Shown here: positions 16,906 through 24,489 of the stretch, in pieces
How the letters are laid out: every line of letters begins with the position of its first letter
Position numbering within the stretch: position 1 is the first letter of the stretch
NCBI GenBank assembly: GCA_045643285.1
Contig: JAZUKN010000002.1
Location: 1 to 64,000, forward strand
Origin: UMGS1696 sp045643285
GTDB lineage: Bacteria; Bacillota; Clostridia; Oscillospirales; CAG-272
DNA: 64,000 nt
Reading direction: 5' to 3'
The notes under the pieces: generated by a model
What the model saw: the letters and a program-made list of their open reading frames with translations, nothing else
The model's database searches: none
What the model was told of the DNA's origin: nothing
Made by a program: the position numbers and the translations under genes

Positions 16906-18054
16906 ATGGATTTTTCAGAACTGATTCTCTTTGAAGACGAAATGACCGCGTCCACTGTGCCGGGTATGGACATTTCGGTGGCGGTCGACGGACGAGAGGT
17001 GTTCCGCAGACAGTCGGGATACTCCGATATTGACACCGGCACGAAAATGCGCGGCGACGAGCTGTTTTTCCTCTGGTCGGGGACGAAGCTCATCACGTCG
17101 TCTCTCGGAATGCGGCTCGTGGAAGAGGGAAGACTCGACCTTGATGCACCCGTGTACGAATATCTGCCGGAGTATAGAAGCCTTACCGTTCGTACAGTCA
17201 CCGACGGCAGGGAAGAGATACACACCGCAGAAAACACGATGCTCGTCAGTCAGCTGTTTAGTATGACTGCCGGATTTGACTATAATTTCGCGTCTCCCGA
17301 AATCGCTGACGTTCGGCGAAGAACGGACGGTCACTGCCCGACGCGCGAGATCGCAAAGGCTATAGCGAAAATGCCGCTGTCGTTCGAGCCGGGAACGCAC
17401 TTCGAGTACAGCAAGTGCCACGACGTGCTCGCCGCAGTCATCGAAACCGTTGTTGGAAAGCGACTGCGCGACTACGCACGGGAAACGCTGTTCGATCCGC
17501 TCGGAATGAACGATACGTTCTACGGTCAACCGAATGACAGTCAGCAGGCGAGAATGGCGACTCAATACCTCTGGCGCGGCGACCTCGGTAAAGCAGTGCC
17601 GGCGAAGAAAGTCTGCAATATGATCCTCGGCGACGAATACGATTCGGGCGGTGCAGGCGTTGTCACGTCGTGCGACGACTATATGAAATTCGCGTCAACT
17701 CTCGCGTGCGGCGGTACGGCAAAGAACGGTTATCGTTATCTGAAGCCCGAAACTGTCGAAAAATGGGTAAAAGGTGCGCCGCTGAACGACACACAGCAGG
17801 CGGAGTTTGAGGGCAAATGGGGTATAGGTCACACTTACGGCTACGGCGTGAGACGGATCGTCGATCACCGCGCATTCGACGCCGACGACCGTTATAATGA
17901 CTTCGGCTGGGGAGGCGCCGCCGGAATGAGAGTGCATATCTCGCCGGACGCGCACGTCTCAGCGATACTTCTTACGCATATCCTCGAACTGCCGGACGCA
18001 AGGCTGTTTGAAAAACGATTCAGAAATACCGTGTTCCGGTGCTTGACGAAGTGA
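16906..18054 (+). CDS. serine hydrolase of the class C beta-lactamase/PBP fold
   Basis: A 382-residue serine hydrolase (beta-lactamase/esterase EstB fold). The active serine and lysine are in SGTK (Ser58, Lys61). The second motif is YSK at 168-170, where Tyr is kept but the usual Asn is Lys. The C-terminal WGGAAG (near residue 330) fills the place of the third motif. No signal peptide is present, so it acts in the cytoplasm. It starts one base after the 3D-protein stop and shares its transcript. Substrate is not evident; family members include D-amino peptidases, esterases and beta-lactamases. Confidence 0.8.
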   Translation: MDFSELILFEDEMTASTVPGMDISVAVDGREVFRRQSGYSDIDTGTKMRGDELFFLWSGTKLITSSLGMRLVEEGRLDLDAPVYEYLPEYRSLTVRTVTDGREEIHTAENTMLVSQLFSMTAGFDYNFASPEIADVRRRTDGHCPTREIAKAIAKMPLSFEPGTHFEYSKCHDVLAAVIETVVGKRLRDYARETLFDPLGMNDTFYGQPNDSQQARMATQYLWRGDLGKAVPAKKVCNMILGDEYDSGGAGVVTSCDDYMKFASTLACGGTAKNGYRYLKPETVEKWVKGAPLNDTQQAEFEGKWGIGHTYGYGVRRIVDHRAFDADDRYNDFGWGGAAGMRVHISPDAHVSAILLTHILELPDARLFEKRFRNTVFRCLTK

Positions 18055-18060
18055 AAACAG

Positions 18061-18090
18061 AAAAATCTCACTGAAAAAGTGGGATTTTTT
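18061..18090 (+). terminator. terminator after the serine hydrolase gene
   Basis: AATCTCACT pairs with AGTGGGATT around a GAAAA loop, followed by a T run. Confidence 0.85.
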
Positions 18091-18174
18091 GATACTTTTT
18101 GTCAACTGATTGCCTATTCTTATTTTTTCTTTTCCATATAAACAAAGTGATTGCAAATTTTTCGCGCTCTCTGT

Positions 18175-18225
18175 CTCAATTATTCATTCTTCATTATTCA
18201 TCATTCATTATTCATTCCCACCAAA
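18175..18225. repeat. AT-rich tandem ATTATTCATTCTTC-type repeat
   Basis: Head-to-tail copies of a 7-8 base ATTCATT/CATTATT unit. Similar units occur at 45178-45222, 60745-60778 and 61938-61980, always close to the ends of intergenic repeat elements. No gene is present. Confidence 0.7.
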
Positions 18226-18233
18226 ACAAAAAT

Positions 18234-18325
18234 CCGCTACCTTGCGATAGCGGCTGTTTTTTATACTTTATTCAAATAACACTACACAAAAAAAGTCACT
18301 ACCTTGCGATAGCGGCTTTTTTGTT
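18234..18325. terminator. duplicated terminator hairpins behind rplA
   Basis: The 19-base CTACCTTGCGATAGCGGCT occurs at 18237-18255 and again at 18299-18317. The first copy forms a full CCGCTA/TAGCGG stem (18234-18253), the second a shorter one; both are flanked by A and T runs. They end the leftward rpmG-secE-nusG-rplK-rplA transcript and can also act for rightward transcription. Confidence 0.75.
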
Positions 18326-18351
18326 TATATTTGATTCGGCTATATCGAAAA

Positions 18352-19044
18352 TCAACCGAGCTTAGCTGTGTTGACCTTGATGCCGGGGCCCATCGTGGAT
18401 GCGATTACGCAGCTCTTGATGTATGTGCCCTTTGCTGCTGCCGGCTTTGCCTTGATGACAGCGCCGAGAAGCGTGTTGAAGTTCTCTGCGATCTTTTCAG
18501 CACCGAAGGATGCCTTGCCGATCGGGCAGTGAATGATGTTTGTCTTGTCGAGACGGTACTCGATCTTACCTGCTTTAGCCTCTTCGATAGCCTTTGCAAC
18601 GTCCATTGTAACTGTGCCGGCTTTCGGGTTCGGCATAAGTCCCTTAGGACCGAGGACACGGCCGAGACGACCGATAACGCCCATCATGTCGGGAGTAGCG
18701 ATAACAACGTCGAACTCGAACCAGTTTTCTTTCGTGATCTTCTCAACGAGGTCTGTGTCGCCGACGTAGTCAGCACCTGCTGCCTTTGCTGCGTCTGCCT
18801 TTTCGCCCTTAGCGAATACGAGAACGCGAACCTTCTTACCTGTACCGTTCGGAAGAACAACGGCACCACGGACCTGCTGGTCTGCGTGACGGGAGTCTAC
18901 GCCGAGACGGATGTGAACTTCGATTGTTTCGTCGAACTTTGCCTTGGATGTCTGGCAAACGAGAGCCATAGCATCGCCGACTTCGTAGAGCTTGGATTTT
19001 TCGAGCAGCTTCTGGCTGTCAACATACTTTTTACCCTTAAACAT
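18352..19044 (-). CDS. rplA: 50S ribosomal protein L1
   Basis: A 230-residue L1 protein; it binds 23S rRNA at the L1 stalk and, in known cases, its own mRNA. The motifs LPNGTGKKVRVLVFAKG, ADYVGDTDLVEKI, GLMPNPKAGTVT and GKIEYRLDKTNIIHCPIGK are conserved. The start at 19044 follows GGAGGGCG, 14 bases after rplK. It is the last gene of the leftward transcript. No rplJ follows, unlike the usual order. Confidence 0.98.
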   Translation of the reverse strand: MFKGKKYVDSQKLLEKSKLYEVGDAMALVCQTSKAKFDETIEVHIRLGVDSRHADQQVRGAVVLPNGTGKKVRVLVFAKGEKADAAKAAGADYVGDTDLVEKITKENWFEFDVVIATPDMMGVIGRLGRVLGPKGLMPNPKAGTVTMDVAKAIEEAKAGKIEYRLDKTNIIHCPIGKASFGAEKIAENFNTLLGAVIKAKPAAAKGTYIKSCVIASTMGPGIKVNTAKLG

Positions 19045-19058
19045 TATCTTCGCCCTCC

Positions 19059-19484
19059 TCAGTCTTCAACGACAACACCCATGGAACGGGCGGTGCCGGC
19101 TATCATGCTGATTGCTGTTTCGATGGAAGCCGCGTTGAGGTCTTTCATCTTTGTTTCTGCGATCTGACGGAGCTGTTCTCTCTTGATCGTAGCAACCTTT
19201 GTCTTGTTCGGAACGGGAGAAGCTGTTTCGATGCCGCACGCCTTCTTGATAAGAACGGGAGCCGGCGGGGTCTTTGTGATGAATGTGAACGAACGGTCAG
19301 CGTAAACCGTGATAACTACGGGGATGATGAGACCGATGTCGTTCTTTGTTCTTTCGTTGAATTCCTTTGTGAAGTTAGGAATTGCAACACCGTATGCACC
19401 AAGAGCAGGACCTACAGGCGGCTGGGGAGTTGCTTTGCCGGCGGGAAGCTGCAGCTTGATATAGCCAACGATTTTCTTTGCCAT
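19059..19484 (-). CDS. rplK: 50S ribosomal protein L11
   Basis: A 141-residue L11, at the GTPase-associated center. Diagnostic segments are KLQLPAGKATPQPPVGPALG, near the N-terminus, and ETKMKDLNAASIETAISMIAGTARSMG, at the end. The start at 19484 follows GGAGGTAAAT. Length is normal. It lies between nusG and rplA. Confidence 0.98.
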   Translation of the reverse strand: MAKKIVGYIKLQLPAGKATPQPPVGPALGAYGVAIPNFTKEFNERTKNDIGLIIPVVITVYADRSFTFITKTPPAPVLIKKACGIETASPVPNKTKVATIKREQLRQIAETKMKDLNAASIETAISMIAGTARSMGVVVED

Positions 19485-19610
19485 GAAAATTTACCTCCAT
19501 ATGTGGTTTCTGACGGAAGACACAGAAAAAATTTATCTTCCTCCCACTTGATTGACGCGCTTAGGTGGCGTCGTCCCATTTGTGCGTATTGAGGCTGCGC
19601 ACTGACGGCG

Positions 19611-20159
19611 TTAATCCGTCGCCTTCTCGACACACTTGGTGTCAAGCTCGACTTTGACGTCTCTGCCGACCGTGGACACAATGACCGTGCATTTTCCACT
19701 CTCTTCGTCGATTGCGGCGAGAGTGCCTTTGAAGCCGCGGAACGCACCGTCGACGATTTTTACGGCGTCGCCGATTGTGAACGCACTTGCAGTGACTCTG
19801 TCCGGCTCGTCCTTGATAAATGCGGCAACGTCCTCATCGGAAAGCGGAACGGGCTTAGATCCCGGACCTACAAATCCGGTGACGCCGCTGATGTTACGAA
19901 CGACGTGCCATGTTTCATCGGTCATGACCATTTTTACAAGGACGTATGCAGGGAAGATCTTTGATTCTACCTCGCGTTCCTTGCCCCCGTCGGATTCGAC
20001 AACGACTTCCGTGGGGATTCTGATGTCTGTGATCAGATTTCCGAGACCCCGGTTCTCGACAATCTTCTCAAGGTTTGTTTTAACTTTGTTTTCGTAGCCT
20101 GAATAAGTATGTGCGACATACCATTTCAGACCTTCGTTCATCTCGTTTATATCGCTCAT
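19611..20159 (-). CDS. nusG: transcription termination/antitermination factor NusG
   Basis: A 182-residue NusG. The NGN domain (about 1-120) begins LKWYVAHTYSGYENKVKTNL and includes IFPAYVLVKMVM and TWHVVRNISGVTGFVG; the KOW domain (about 128-160) has GDAVKIVDGAFRGFKG. It binds RNA polymerase to modulate pausing and links it to ribosomes. It follows secE as in most bacteria. Confidence 0.98.
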   Translation of the reverse strand: MSDINEMNEGLKWYVAHTYSGYENKVKTNLEKIVENRGLGNLITDIRIPTEVVVESDGGKEREVESKIFPAYVLVKMVMTDETWHVVRNISGVTGFVGPGSKPVPLSDEDVAAFIKDEPDRVTASAFTIGDAVKIVDGAFRGFKGTLAAIDEESGKCTVIVSTVGRDVKVELDTKCVEKATD

Positions 20160-20209
20160 AGTAATACTATCCTTCCATTTGGAATTTCGGGATAATACCC
20201 GTTTTGCGC

Positions 20210-20470
20210 TTAACCGCGGATGAGGTTGACGAGGTCGTTGAGACCGCCTATAGCGTGACGGAACGCGAAGTCAAGAACACCGATCACGACTGCGAATACG
20301 ATAACGCATACGAGAGTGATCCATGTGTTGGATTTGACCTGCTTCCAGCCCATCCAGGAGATCTTCTTGCATTCAGACTTGAGGGATTTGAACCAATCGG
20401 CTATTCTCTTAAAAATAGACGGTTTACCGGTTTTTTCGACCTTCTGGTCTTTCTTTTCGTTTTCAGCCAT
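20210..20470 (-). CDS. secE: preprotein translocase subunit SecE
   Basis: An 86-residue SecE, the clamp subunit of SecYEG. A charged start is followed by a short amphipathic helix, then KSLKSECKKISWMGWKQV, which matches the conserved SecE region, and one C-terminal membrane segment (about 52-72). The start at 20470 follows AAGGAG; longer in-frame reading runs into rpmG. The order rpmG-secE-nusG is typical. Confidence 0.95.
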   Translation of the reverse strand: MAENEKKDQKVEKTGKPSIFKRIADWFKSLKSECKKISWMGWKQVKSNTWITLVCVIVFAVVIGVLDFAFRHAIGGLNDLVNLIRG

Positions 20471-20490
20471 TTTCAAAACTCCTTGTCCGA

Positions 20491-20640
20491 TTATTTTGTT
20501 TCTCTGTGCAGGGTGTGTTTGCGGCAGAAACGGCAATACTTCATGAGTTCAAGTCTGTCGGGGTCGTTTTTCTTGTTTTTCTTTGTGTCATAGTTACGCT
20601 GTTTGCATTCGCTGCAGGCAAGAGTAATTTTAACTCTCAT
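20491..20640 (-). CDS. rpmG: 50S ribosomal protein L33
   Basis: A 49-residue protein found by reading the strand by eye. It opens MRVKITLACSECKQRNYDT and ends MKYCRFCRKHTLHRETK, both L33 signatures. Two CxxC pairs (CSEC, CRFC) would bind zinc, so this is the zinc-containing paralogue type. GGAGGTGCC lies before the ATG. It is the first gene after the promoter at 20780-20808. Confidence 0.95.
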   Translation of the reverse strand: MRVKITLACSECKQRNYDTKKNKKNDPDRLELMKYCRFCRKHTLHRETK

Positions 20641-20779
20641 TTATCGGCACCTCCTTGAAAATTTTAGAATAACAAAAGTTATTCCGATTTGTACCTCCCT
20701 CTGAGAGGGATATGCGGCCTGCGTCATGACCGAATACCGCAGAGCGCACAAAAAGAAGCCCTCGCACAGAGGTAAGACA

Positions 20780-20808
20780 ATTATAACATCACGAGAAAAA
20801 TCTGTCAA
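20780..20808 (-). promoter_or_regulatory. consensus promoter of the rpmG-secE-nusG-rplKA operon
   Basis: Perfect TTGACA (20808-20803), 17-base spacer and TATAAT (20785-20780), read leftward. The roughly 130-base leader to the rpmG start (20641-20779) holds a CCTCTGAGAGG dyad but no structure I can name. Confidence 0.9.
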
Positions 20809-20922
20809 GGGGTAATTGTGCATTTCTTTATATAATATAGAAATAATTTGCAAAAAATCATGTCTTGCGGCAGTATTTCGGATAAAACAAACAAATTTCG
20901 GCTTAATTGCGTACTTCAATAT

Positions 20923-20955
20923 AAGAAAACAACAGGCAGAAAAAACAGCCTGTTG
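20923..20955 (-). terminator. terminator of the glycosidase gene
   Basis: CAACAGGC (20930-20937) pairs with GCCTGTTG (20948-20955); reading leftward a T-rich run follows. It isolates the glycosidase from the rpmG operon. Confidence 0.8.
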
Positions 20956-20964
20956 TATCTGTAA

Positions 20965-22113
20965 TTATATCAGCCTAAGCGGAAGACGTTCGCCCACCAC
21001 TACGGTTCCGTCCGACTGCCAGGTCAGCTCGTATAGCTCAAGATACTGTTCGCATCCCGGCTGACGCTCGCAACAGGAGATGTACCACTTCCCGCCGAAC
21101 GGAACCACCTCTGCGCAGGACGGTACGTTTGCCGCACACTCGACTTCTCCGCGCGGAGATAACAGGCGACCGAGGTATTTCCAGCCGTGGATCGGATCTT
21201 CCGATACGGCGTAGTCCGTTCCTTTGCCGCAGTTCGTGTAGAAAAGATAATACCTGCCGCCGTGTTTGCAGAGGAACGGGGACTCGAGAGAAGAATCGCA
21301 GATGTCGAAAACGTGCGCGCCTTTGTCCTCCCACGTCAGCATATCGCGGGATACTGCGATACCGACGGCAGGACGCTTTTCTCCGCACGAATAATCGGAA
21401 GTGCAGTAGTACATATATGCGATGCCGTCATCGTCGACAAGCACCATCGGATCGCGGCAGTCTGACCACTCGTCAAGTGACCACCGTCCCCATTTTCCGG
21501 GCGTGACAACGGGCTTGTCGCTTGCACGTTTCCAATGGCGGAGATCGGTCGATGTAGCAAGTCCTATCGACTGGCAGACGGCGCGGTTTACTCCCGTGTA
21601 GTACATATAATATATTCCGTCTTTTTCGGCGATGCCGGGCGACCATATCTGATGATCTTCCCATTCACGCTCGGACGTTGAGAAGCAGGGAGACTCAATG
21701 TGCCAATGCACCATATCAGTGCTTGTCGCGTGACCGAACGTGTCGACGAAGCGCGTATCCCACTCGTAGCCTATCTCGGCGCGGTTGTAGAACAGGTGCA
21801 TCACGCCCTTCATCTCGACGAATGAGTGATCGACGATCGCCATGCCCGGCTCGGTCAGAAGATCGGCGAGAGGATATTCTCCTCTGACGAGAGCTTCGGT
21901 GTAGCGTGCGGCACGGGAAAGATAGTTCTCGACCGTGTGACCGGCAGTGACGCCGAAACGTCCTCCCGAATATGCTCCCGCGTTGATCGTGTCGGCGCGG
22001 TCAAGCAGTTTGTCGATGATCGACACGGTTTTCCTGATCTCGGCGTCGTCGGAAAGACGGAAAGGCGCAAGAAGCGTCCGCAGACGGCAGTATTCGATGA
22101 AAAAGTTGTCCAT
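20965..22113 (-). CDS. five-bladed beta-propeller glycosidase (GH43/GH32-like)
   Basis: A 382-residue enzyme with the repeat pattern of GH32/43/62/68 propellers. An N-terminal helical region (about 1-100) is followed by blades containing VDHSFVEMKGVMHLFYNR, IWSPGIAEKDGIYYMYYTG, CRDPMVLVDDDGIAYMYY and SSLESPFLCKHGGRYYLFY. The Asp of the first blade, the Asp in CRDP and the Glu in LESPF are the likely catalytic triad. There is no signal peptide, so it acts on imported sugar or cell material in the cytoplasm. The start at 22113 follows GAGGAGGCG; a weak promoter TTGCGC-18-TATACT lies at 22163-22134. Substrate is unknown. Confidence 0.8.
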   Translation of the reverse strand: MDNFFIEYCRLRTLLAPFRLSDDAEIRKTVSIIDKLLDRADTINAGAYSGGRFGVTAGHTVENYLSRAARYTEALVRGEYPLADLLTEPGMAIVDHSFVEMKGVMHLFYNRAEIGYEWDTRFVDTFGHATSTDMVHWHIESPCFSTSEREWEDHQIWSPGIAEKDGIYYMYYTGVNRAVCQSIGLATSTDLRHWKRASDKPVVTPGKWGRWSLDEWSDCRDPMVLVDDDGIAYMYYCTSDYSCGEKRPAVGIAVSRDMLTWEDKGAHVFDICDSSLESPFLCKHGGRYYLFYTNCGKGTDYAVSEDPIHGWKYLGRLLSPRGEVECAANVPSCAEVVPFGGKWYISCCERQPGCEQYLELYELTWQSDGTVVVGERLPLRLI

Positions 22114-22211
22114 TTTTTCGCCTCCTCGGCTTGAGTATACCACATAAAGCCGCATACGCGCAAGTCTCTCCCGAAAAAATAAGATTTTTTTGAAAAAGTT
22201 TTCAAAAAGCG

Positions 22212-22240
22212 TTGACAAAGGGATTTCGGCGTGATATAAT
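22212..22240 (+). promoter_or_regulatory. consensus promoter of rplJ-rplL
   Basis: TTGACA (22212-22217), 17-base spacer, TATAAT (22235-22240). The L10 leader begins directly after. Confidence 0.92.
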
Positions 22241-22247
22241 ACTCGTG

Positions 22248-22365
22248 TTGTTGAACCAAAGACAGCAGGTTACAGTAAAAGCTAAACGCCACCCTGCCGA
22301 GGAGAGACCTTATAGAGAAATCATAAGTCTTTTTTCGGCGTAAGCGCGAAGAAAGACTTTTTTGT
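22248..22365 (+). ncRNA. L10 leader with attenuator
   Basis: The conserved blocks CCAAAGACAGCAGG and CCTGCCGAGG of the Gram-positive L10 leader occur at about 22256-22310, with a spacing that allows the kink-turn and the base pairing. Then comes a terminator: AAGTCTTTTTTCG (22325-22337) pairs with CGAAGAAAGACTT (22347-22359) ahead of a T run. Excess L10(L12)4 binding to the leader is known to stop expression of rplJ-rplL; here the visible terminator gives a transcriptional way to do so. GGAGGAAATAAA before the rplJ start lies downstream. Confidence 0.9.
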
Positions 22366-22399
22366 ATCTCTGCCGATAACCTTATAAGGAGGAAATAAA

Positions 22400-22978
22400 A
22401 TGCCCAGCGAGAAAGTATTAGAGCAAAAGAAAGCTCTCGTAGCAGATCTTGCCGATAAGCTCGGACGTTGCGCTTCCGGCGTGCTCGTAAAGTACGAAGG
22501 AATCACGGTTGCAGATGATACCATCATGCGTAAGAAGCTCCGTGAAGCAGGTGTAGAGTACACTGTAATGAAGAACTCTCTCATCGGTAAGGCTTGCGAA
22601 GAAAAGGGATTCGGCGCGCTCACATCCGGAATCGAAGGAATGAACGCAATCGCAATCAGCTATGAAGATCCGATAGCTCCCGCAAAGATCCTCAAGGAAT
22701 ATGCCGAAAAGGTTGAAACATTTGAGATCCGCGGCGGTCTTCTTGAAGGTGCTGTAGTAGATGCAGCAACCGTAAACGAACTCGCAGAGATCCCGCCGAA
22801 GGAAGTTCTTGTTGCAAAGCTCCTCGGCAGTATCCAGAGCCCGCTTTACAAATTCGCTTATGTTCTTCAGGCTATCATCGACAAGAACGGCGAAGAAGCT
22901 CCTGCAGCCGAAGAAGTAGCAGAAGCACCGGTCGCCGAAGCATCGGCAGAAGCAGCAGAAGCTCCTGCAGCTGAATAA
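22400..22978 (+). CDS. rplJ: 50S ribosomal protein L10
   Basis: A 192-residue L10, base of the L12 stalk. The N-terminal globular domain has MPSEKVLEQKKALVADLADKL, VKYEGITVADDTIMRKKLREAG and EYTVMKNSLIGKA; the C-terminal helix that binds L12 dimers is followed by an Ala/Glu-rich tail (from about residue 170). GGAGG lies before the ATG. It is coupled with rplL, 56 bases downstream, and controlled by the leader. Confidence 0.97.
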   Translation: MPSEKVLEQKKALVADLADKLGRCASGVLVKYEGITVADDTIMRKKLREAGVEYTVMKNSLIGKACEEKGFGALTSGIEGMNAIAISYEDPIAPAKILKEYAEKVETFEIRGGLLEGAVVDAATVNELAEIPPKEVLVAKLLGSIQSPLYKFAYVLQAIIDKNGEEAPAAEEVAEAPVAEASAEAAEAPAAE

Positions 22979-23034
22979 TTCAGTATAACGAAAACAAAAA
23001 AAACAAATCTATAATAACAGAGGAGAAAATTAAA

Positions 23035-23412
23035 ATGGCAAACGAAAAGTCACTTCAGATCCTTGAAGAGATCAAGGCTCTTACAATTCTCGAACTCGCT
23101 GACCTCGTTAAGGCAGTAGAAGAAGAATTCGGCGTATCCGCAGCAGCTCCCGTAGCTGTAGCAGGTGCAGCAGGCGCAGCAGCTCCGGCAGCAGAAGAAA
23201 AGACAGAATTCGACGTAGTTCTTAAGTCCTTCGGCGCTAAGAAGCTCGACGTTATCAAGGTTATCCGTGAAATCACAGGTCTCGGCCTCAAGGAAGCTAA
23301 GGACCTCGTAGAAGGCGCTCCGAAGACCGTTAAGGAAGGTCTCTCCAAGGAAGACGCAGAAGCTATGAAGGAAAAGATCGTAGCTGCAGGCGCAGAAGTA
23401 GAACTGAAGTAA
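23035..23412 (+). CDS. rplL: 50S ribosomal protein L7/L12
   Basis: A 125-residue stalk protein. The N-terminal dimerisation helices (about 1-35) are followed by an Ala/Pro hinge (about 36-55) and the C-terminal factor-binding domain with EFDVVLKSFGAKKLDVIKVI and GLGLKEAKDLVEGAPK. It ends normally. rpoB does not follow; a terminator at 23460-23493 closes the transcript. Confidence 0.98.
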   Translation: MANEKSLQILEEIKALTILELADLVKAVEEEFGVSAAAPVAVAGAAGAAAPAAEEKTEFDVVLKSFGAKKLDVIKVIREITGLGLKEAKDLVEGAPKTVKEGLSKEDAEAMKEKIVAAGAEVELK

Positions 23413-23459
23413 TTCGGACATACTTGACCTTTCATACACAAAAAAGTTCAATAACCGGA

Positions 23460-23493
23460 AGACAGGCATCGCAAACGCGGTGTCTGTTTTTTG
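23460..23493 (+). terminator. terminator of the rplJ-rplL transcript
   Basis: ACAGGCATCGC (23462-23472) and GCGGTGTCTGT (23477-23487) form a long stem with two wobble pairs and an AAAC loop, followed by a T run. It shows that rplL is the last gene of its operon here. Confidence 0.85.
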
Positions 23494-23520
23494 TTTTTCC
23501 AAAATCTTTTCCAATACCTC

Positions 23521-23552
23521 TTGACAAATAATACTATATGTGATATAGTATT
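23521..23552 (+). promoter_or_regulatory. padR promoter with palindromic operator
   Basis: TTGACA (23521-23526), 17-base spacer and TATAGT (23544-23549). The spacer and -10 are covered by a perfect 10-base inverted repeat, AATACTATAT (23530-23539), GTG and ATATAGTATT (23543-23552). This palindrome fits binding by a dimeric PadR repressor, so the module is likely autoregulated. Confidence 0.8.
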
Positions 23553-23573
23553 ACACGAAAGGAGGTATATCGA

Positions 23574-23894
23574 ATGGATATACAGATCAAACGAGGACTT
23601 CTCGACGTTTGCGTGCTTTCTGCCATAAAGAACGAACCGTCGTACGGATATAAGATAATCAAAGACATAAATCCGTACGTCGATATTTCGGAGTCGACCT
23701 TGTATCCGATACTGAGGCGGCTTGAATCGGCGGCATATCTCACCGTTGAGTCCGAAGAACATAACGGACGGCTCCGGAAATACTATAAAATCACGGACGC
23801 AGGACACGCAAGGATCGCATCTTTCCGCGAGGAATGGAAAGAGATCATGGCAATTTACGAATTTGTAACACGGGAGGCAAAGGAAAATGACTAA
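23574..23894 (+). CDS. PadR-family transcriptional repressor
   Basis: A 106-residue winged-helix protein. The first half carries the PadR signature YGYKIIKDINPYVDISESTLYPILRRLE, then a wing EEHNGRLRKYYKITDAG and a short C-terminal helix of the small (subfamily 2) type. It likely responds to envelope stress or a small molecule and represses its own operon through the palindrome at 23530-23552. It overlaps the next gene by eight bases; the three genes form the known padR-DUF1700-DUF4097 arrangement. Confidence 0.92.
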   Translation: MDIQIKRGLLDVCVLSAIKNEPSYGYKIIKDINPYVDISESTLYPILRRLESAAYLTVESEEHNGRLRKYYKITDAGHARIASFREEWKEIMAIYEFVTREAKEND

Positions 23895-24489
23895 AAAGGA
23901 ATTTATGTCTTCCCTCCGCGAAAAACTCTCCGGACTCGGCGAGGAAGACATCAGAAAATCGCTCGATTATTATTCGGAAATGATCGACGACAGGATCGAA
24001 GACGGTATGACCGAGGAAGAGGCGGTCGCCGACGTGGGCACGCCAGACGAATGTGCGAACGCTATTCTTATGGATATGCCGCTTTCTAAGGTCGTAAAGG
24101 CAAAAATAAATAAAGAACATTCGATAAAATGGTGGGAAATACTTCTCATAATCCTCGGCGCACCGCTGTGGGTACCGATCCTTTTGACAGTGCTGGCGGT
24201 GGCGTTCGTTGTTGCGGTGACACTTTTCGCTGTCGTGATCGCTTTTGCCGCCTGCGTTATCGCGCTTGTTTTCGGCGGACTGTTCTTCATTGCCGTCGGC
24301 ATTTGGGAGTTTTTTCGCGCAACGTTCGCAAGCGGTATGTTTGGCATCGGCATCGGTATTGCGGCGATCGGTTGCGGTATTCTTGCCGTAATTCTCGTTG
24401 TTCTGTCGTTTAAGTTTACGGTATGGCTTCTGAAAACCTTCGGCAGACTGATCAAATCGATATTCGTAGGAAAGGAGAAAGCACAATGA
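23887..24489 (+). CDS. DUF1700 (HAAS) membrane protein
   Basis: A 200-residue membrane protein. The N-terminus (MTKKEFMSSLREKLSGL, followed by DYYSEMIDDRIEDGMTEEEAVADVGTP) is the HAAS domain, which is common in proteins paired with PadR regulators. It is followed by four to five hydrophobic helices (about 80-190). The function is not established; the gene context suggests a sensor or anti-factor for envelope stress. Overlaps occur with padR and with the next gene (four bases). Confidence 0.88.
   Translation: MTKKEFMSSLREKLSGLGEEDIRKSLDYYSEMIDDRIEDGMTEEEAVADVGTPDECANAILMDMPLSKVVKAKINKEHSIKWWEILLIILGAPLWVPILLTVLAVAFVVAVTLFAVVIAFAACVIALVFGGLFFIAVGIWEFFRATFASGMFGIGIGIAAIGCGILAVILVVLSFKFTVWLLKTFGRLIKSIFVGKEKAQ

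Noticed and set aside
18055..18351. tRNA gene in intergenic gaps
   Set aside because: No clover-leaf with TTCGANTCC arms was seen in this or other gaps; the only TTCGACTCC arm belongs to tmRNA and its duplicate.
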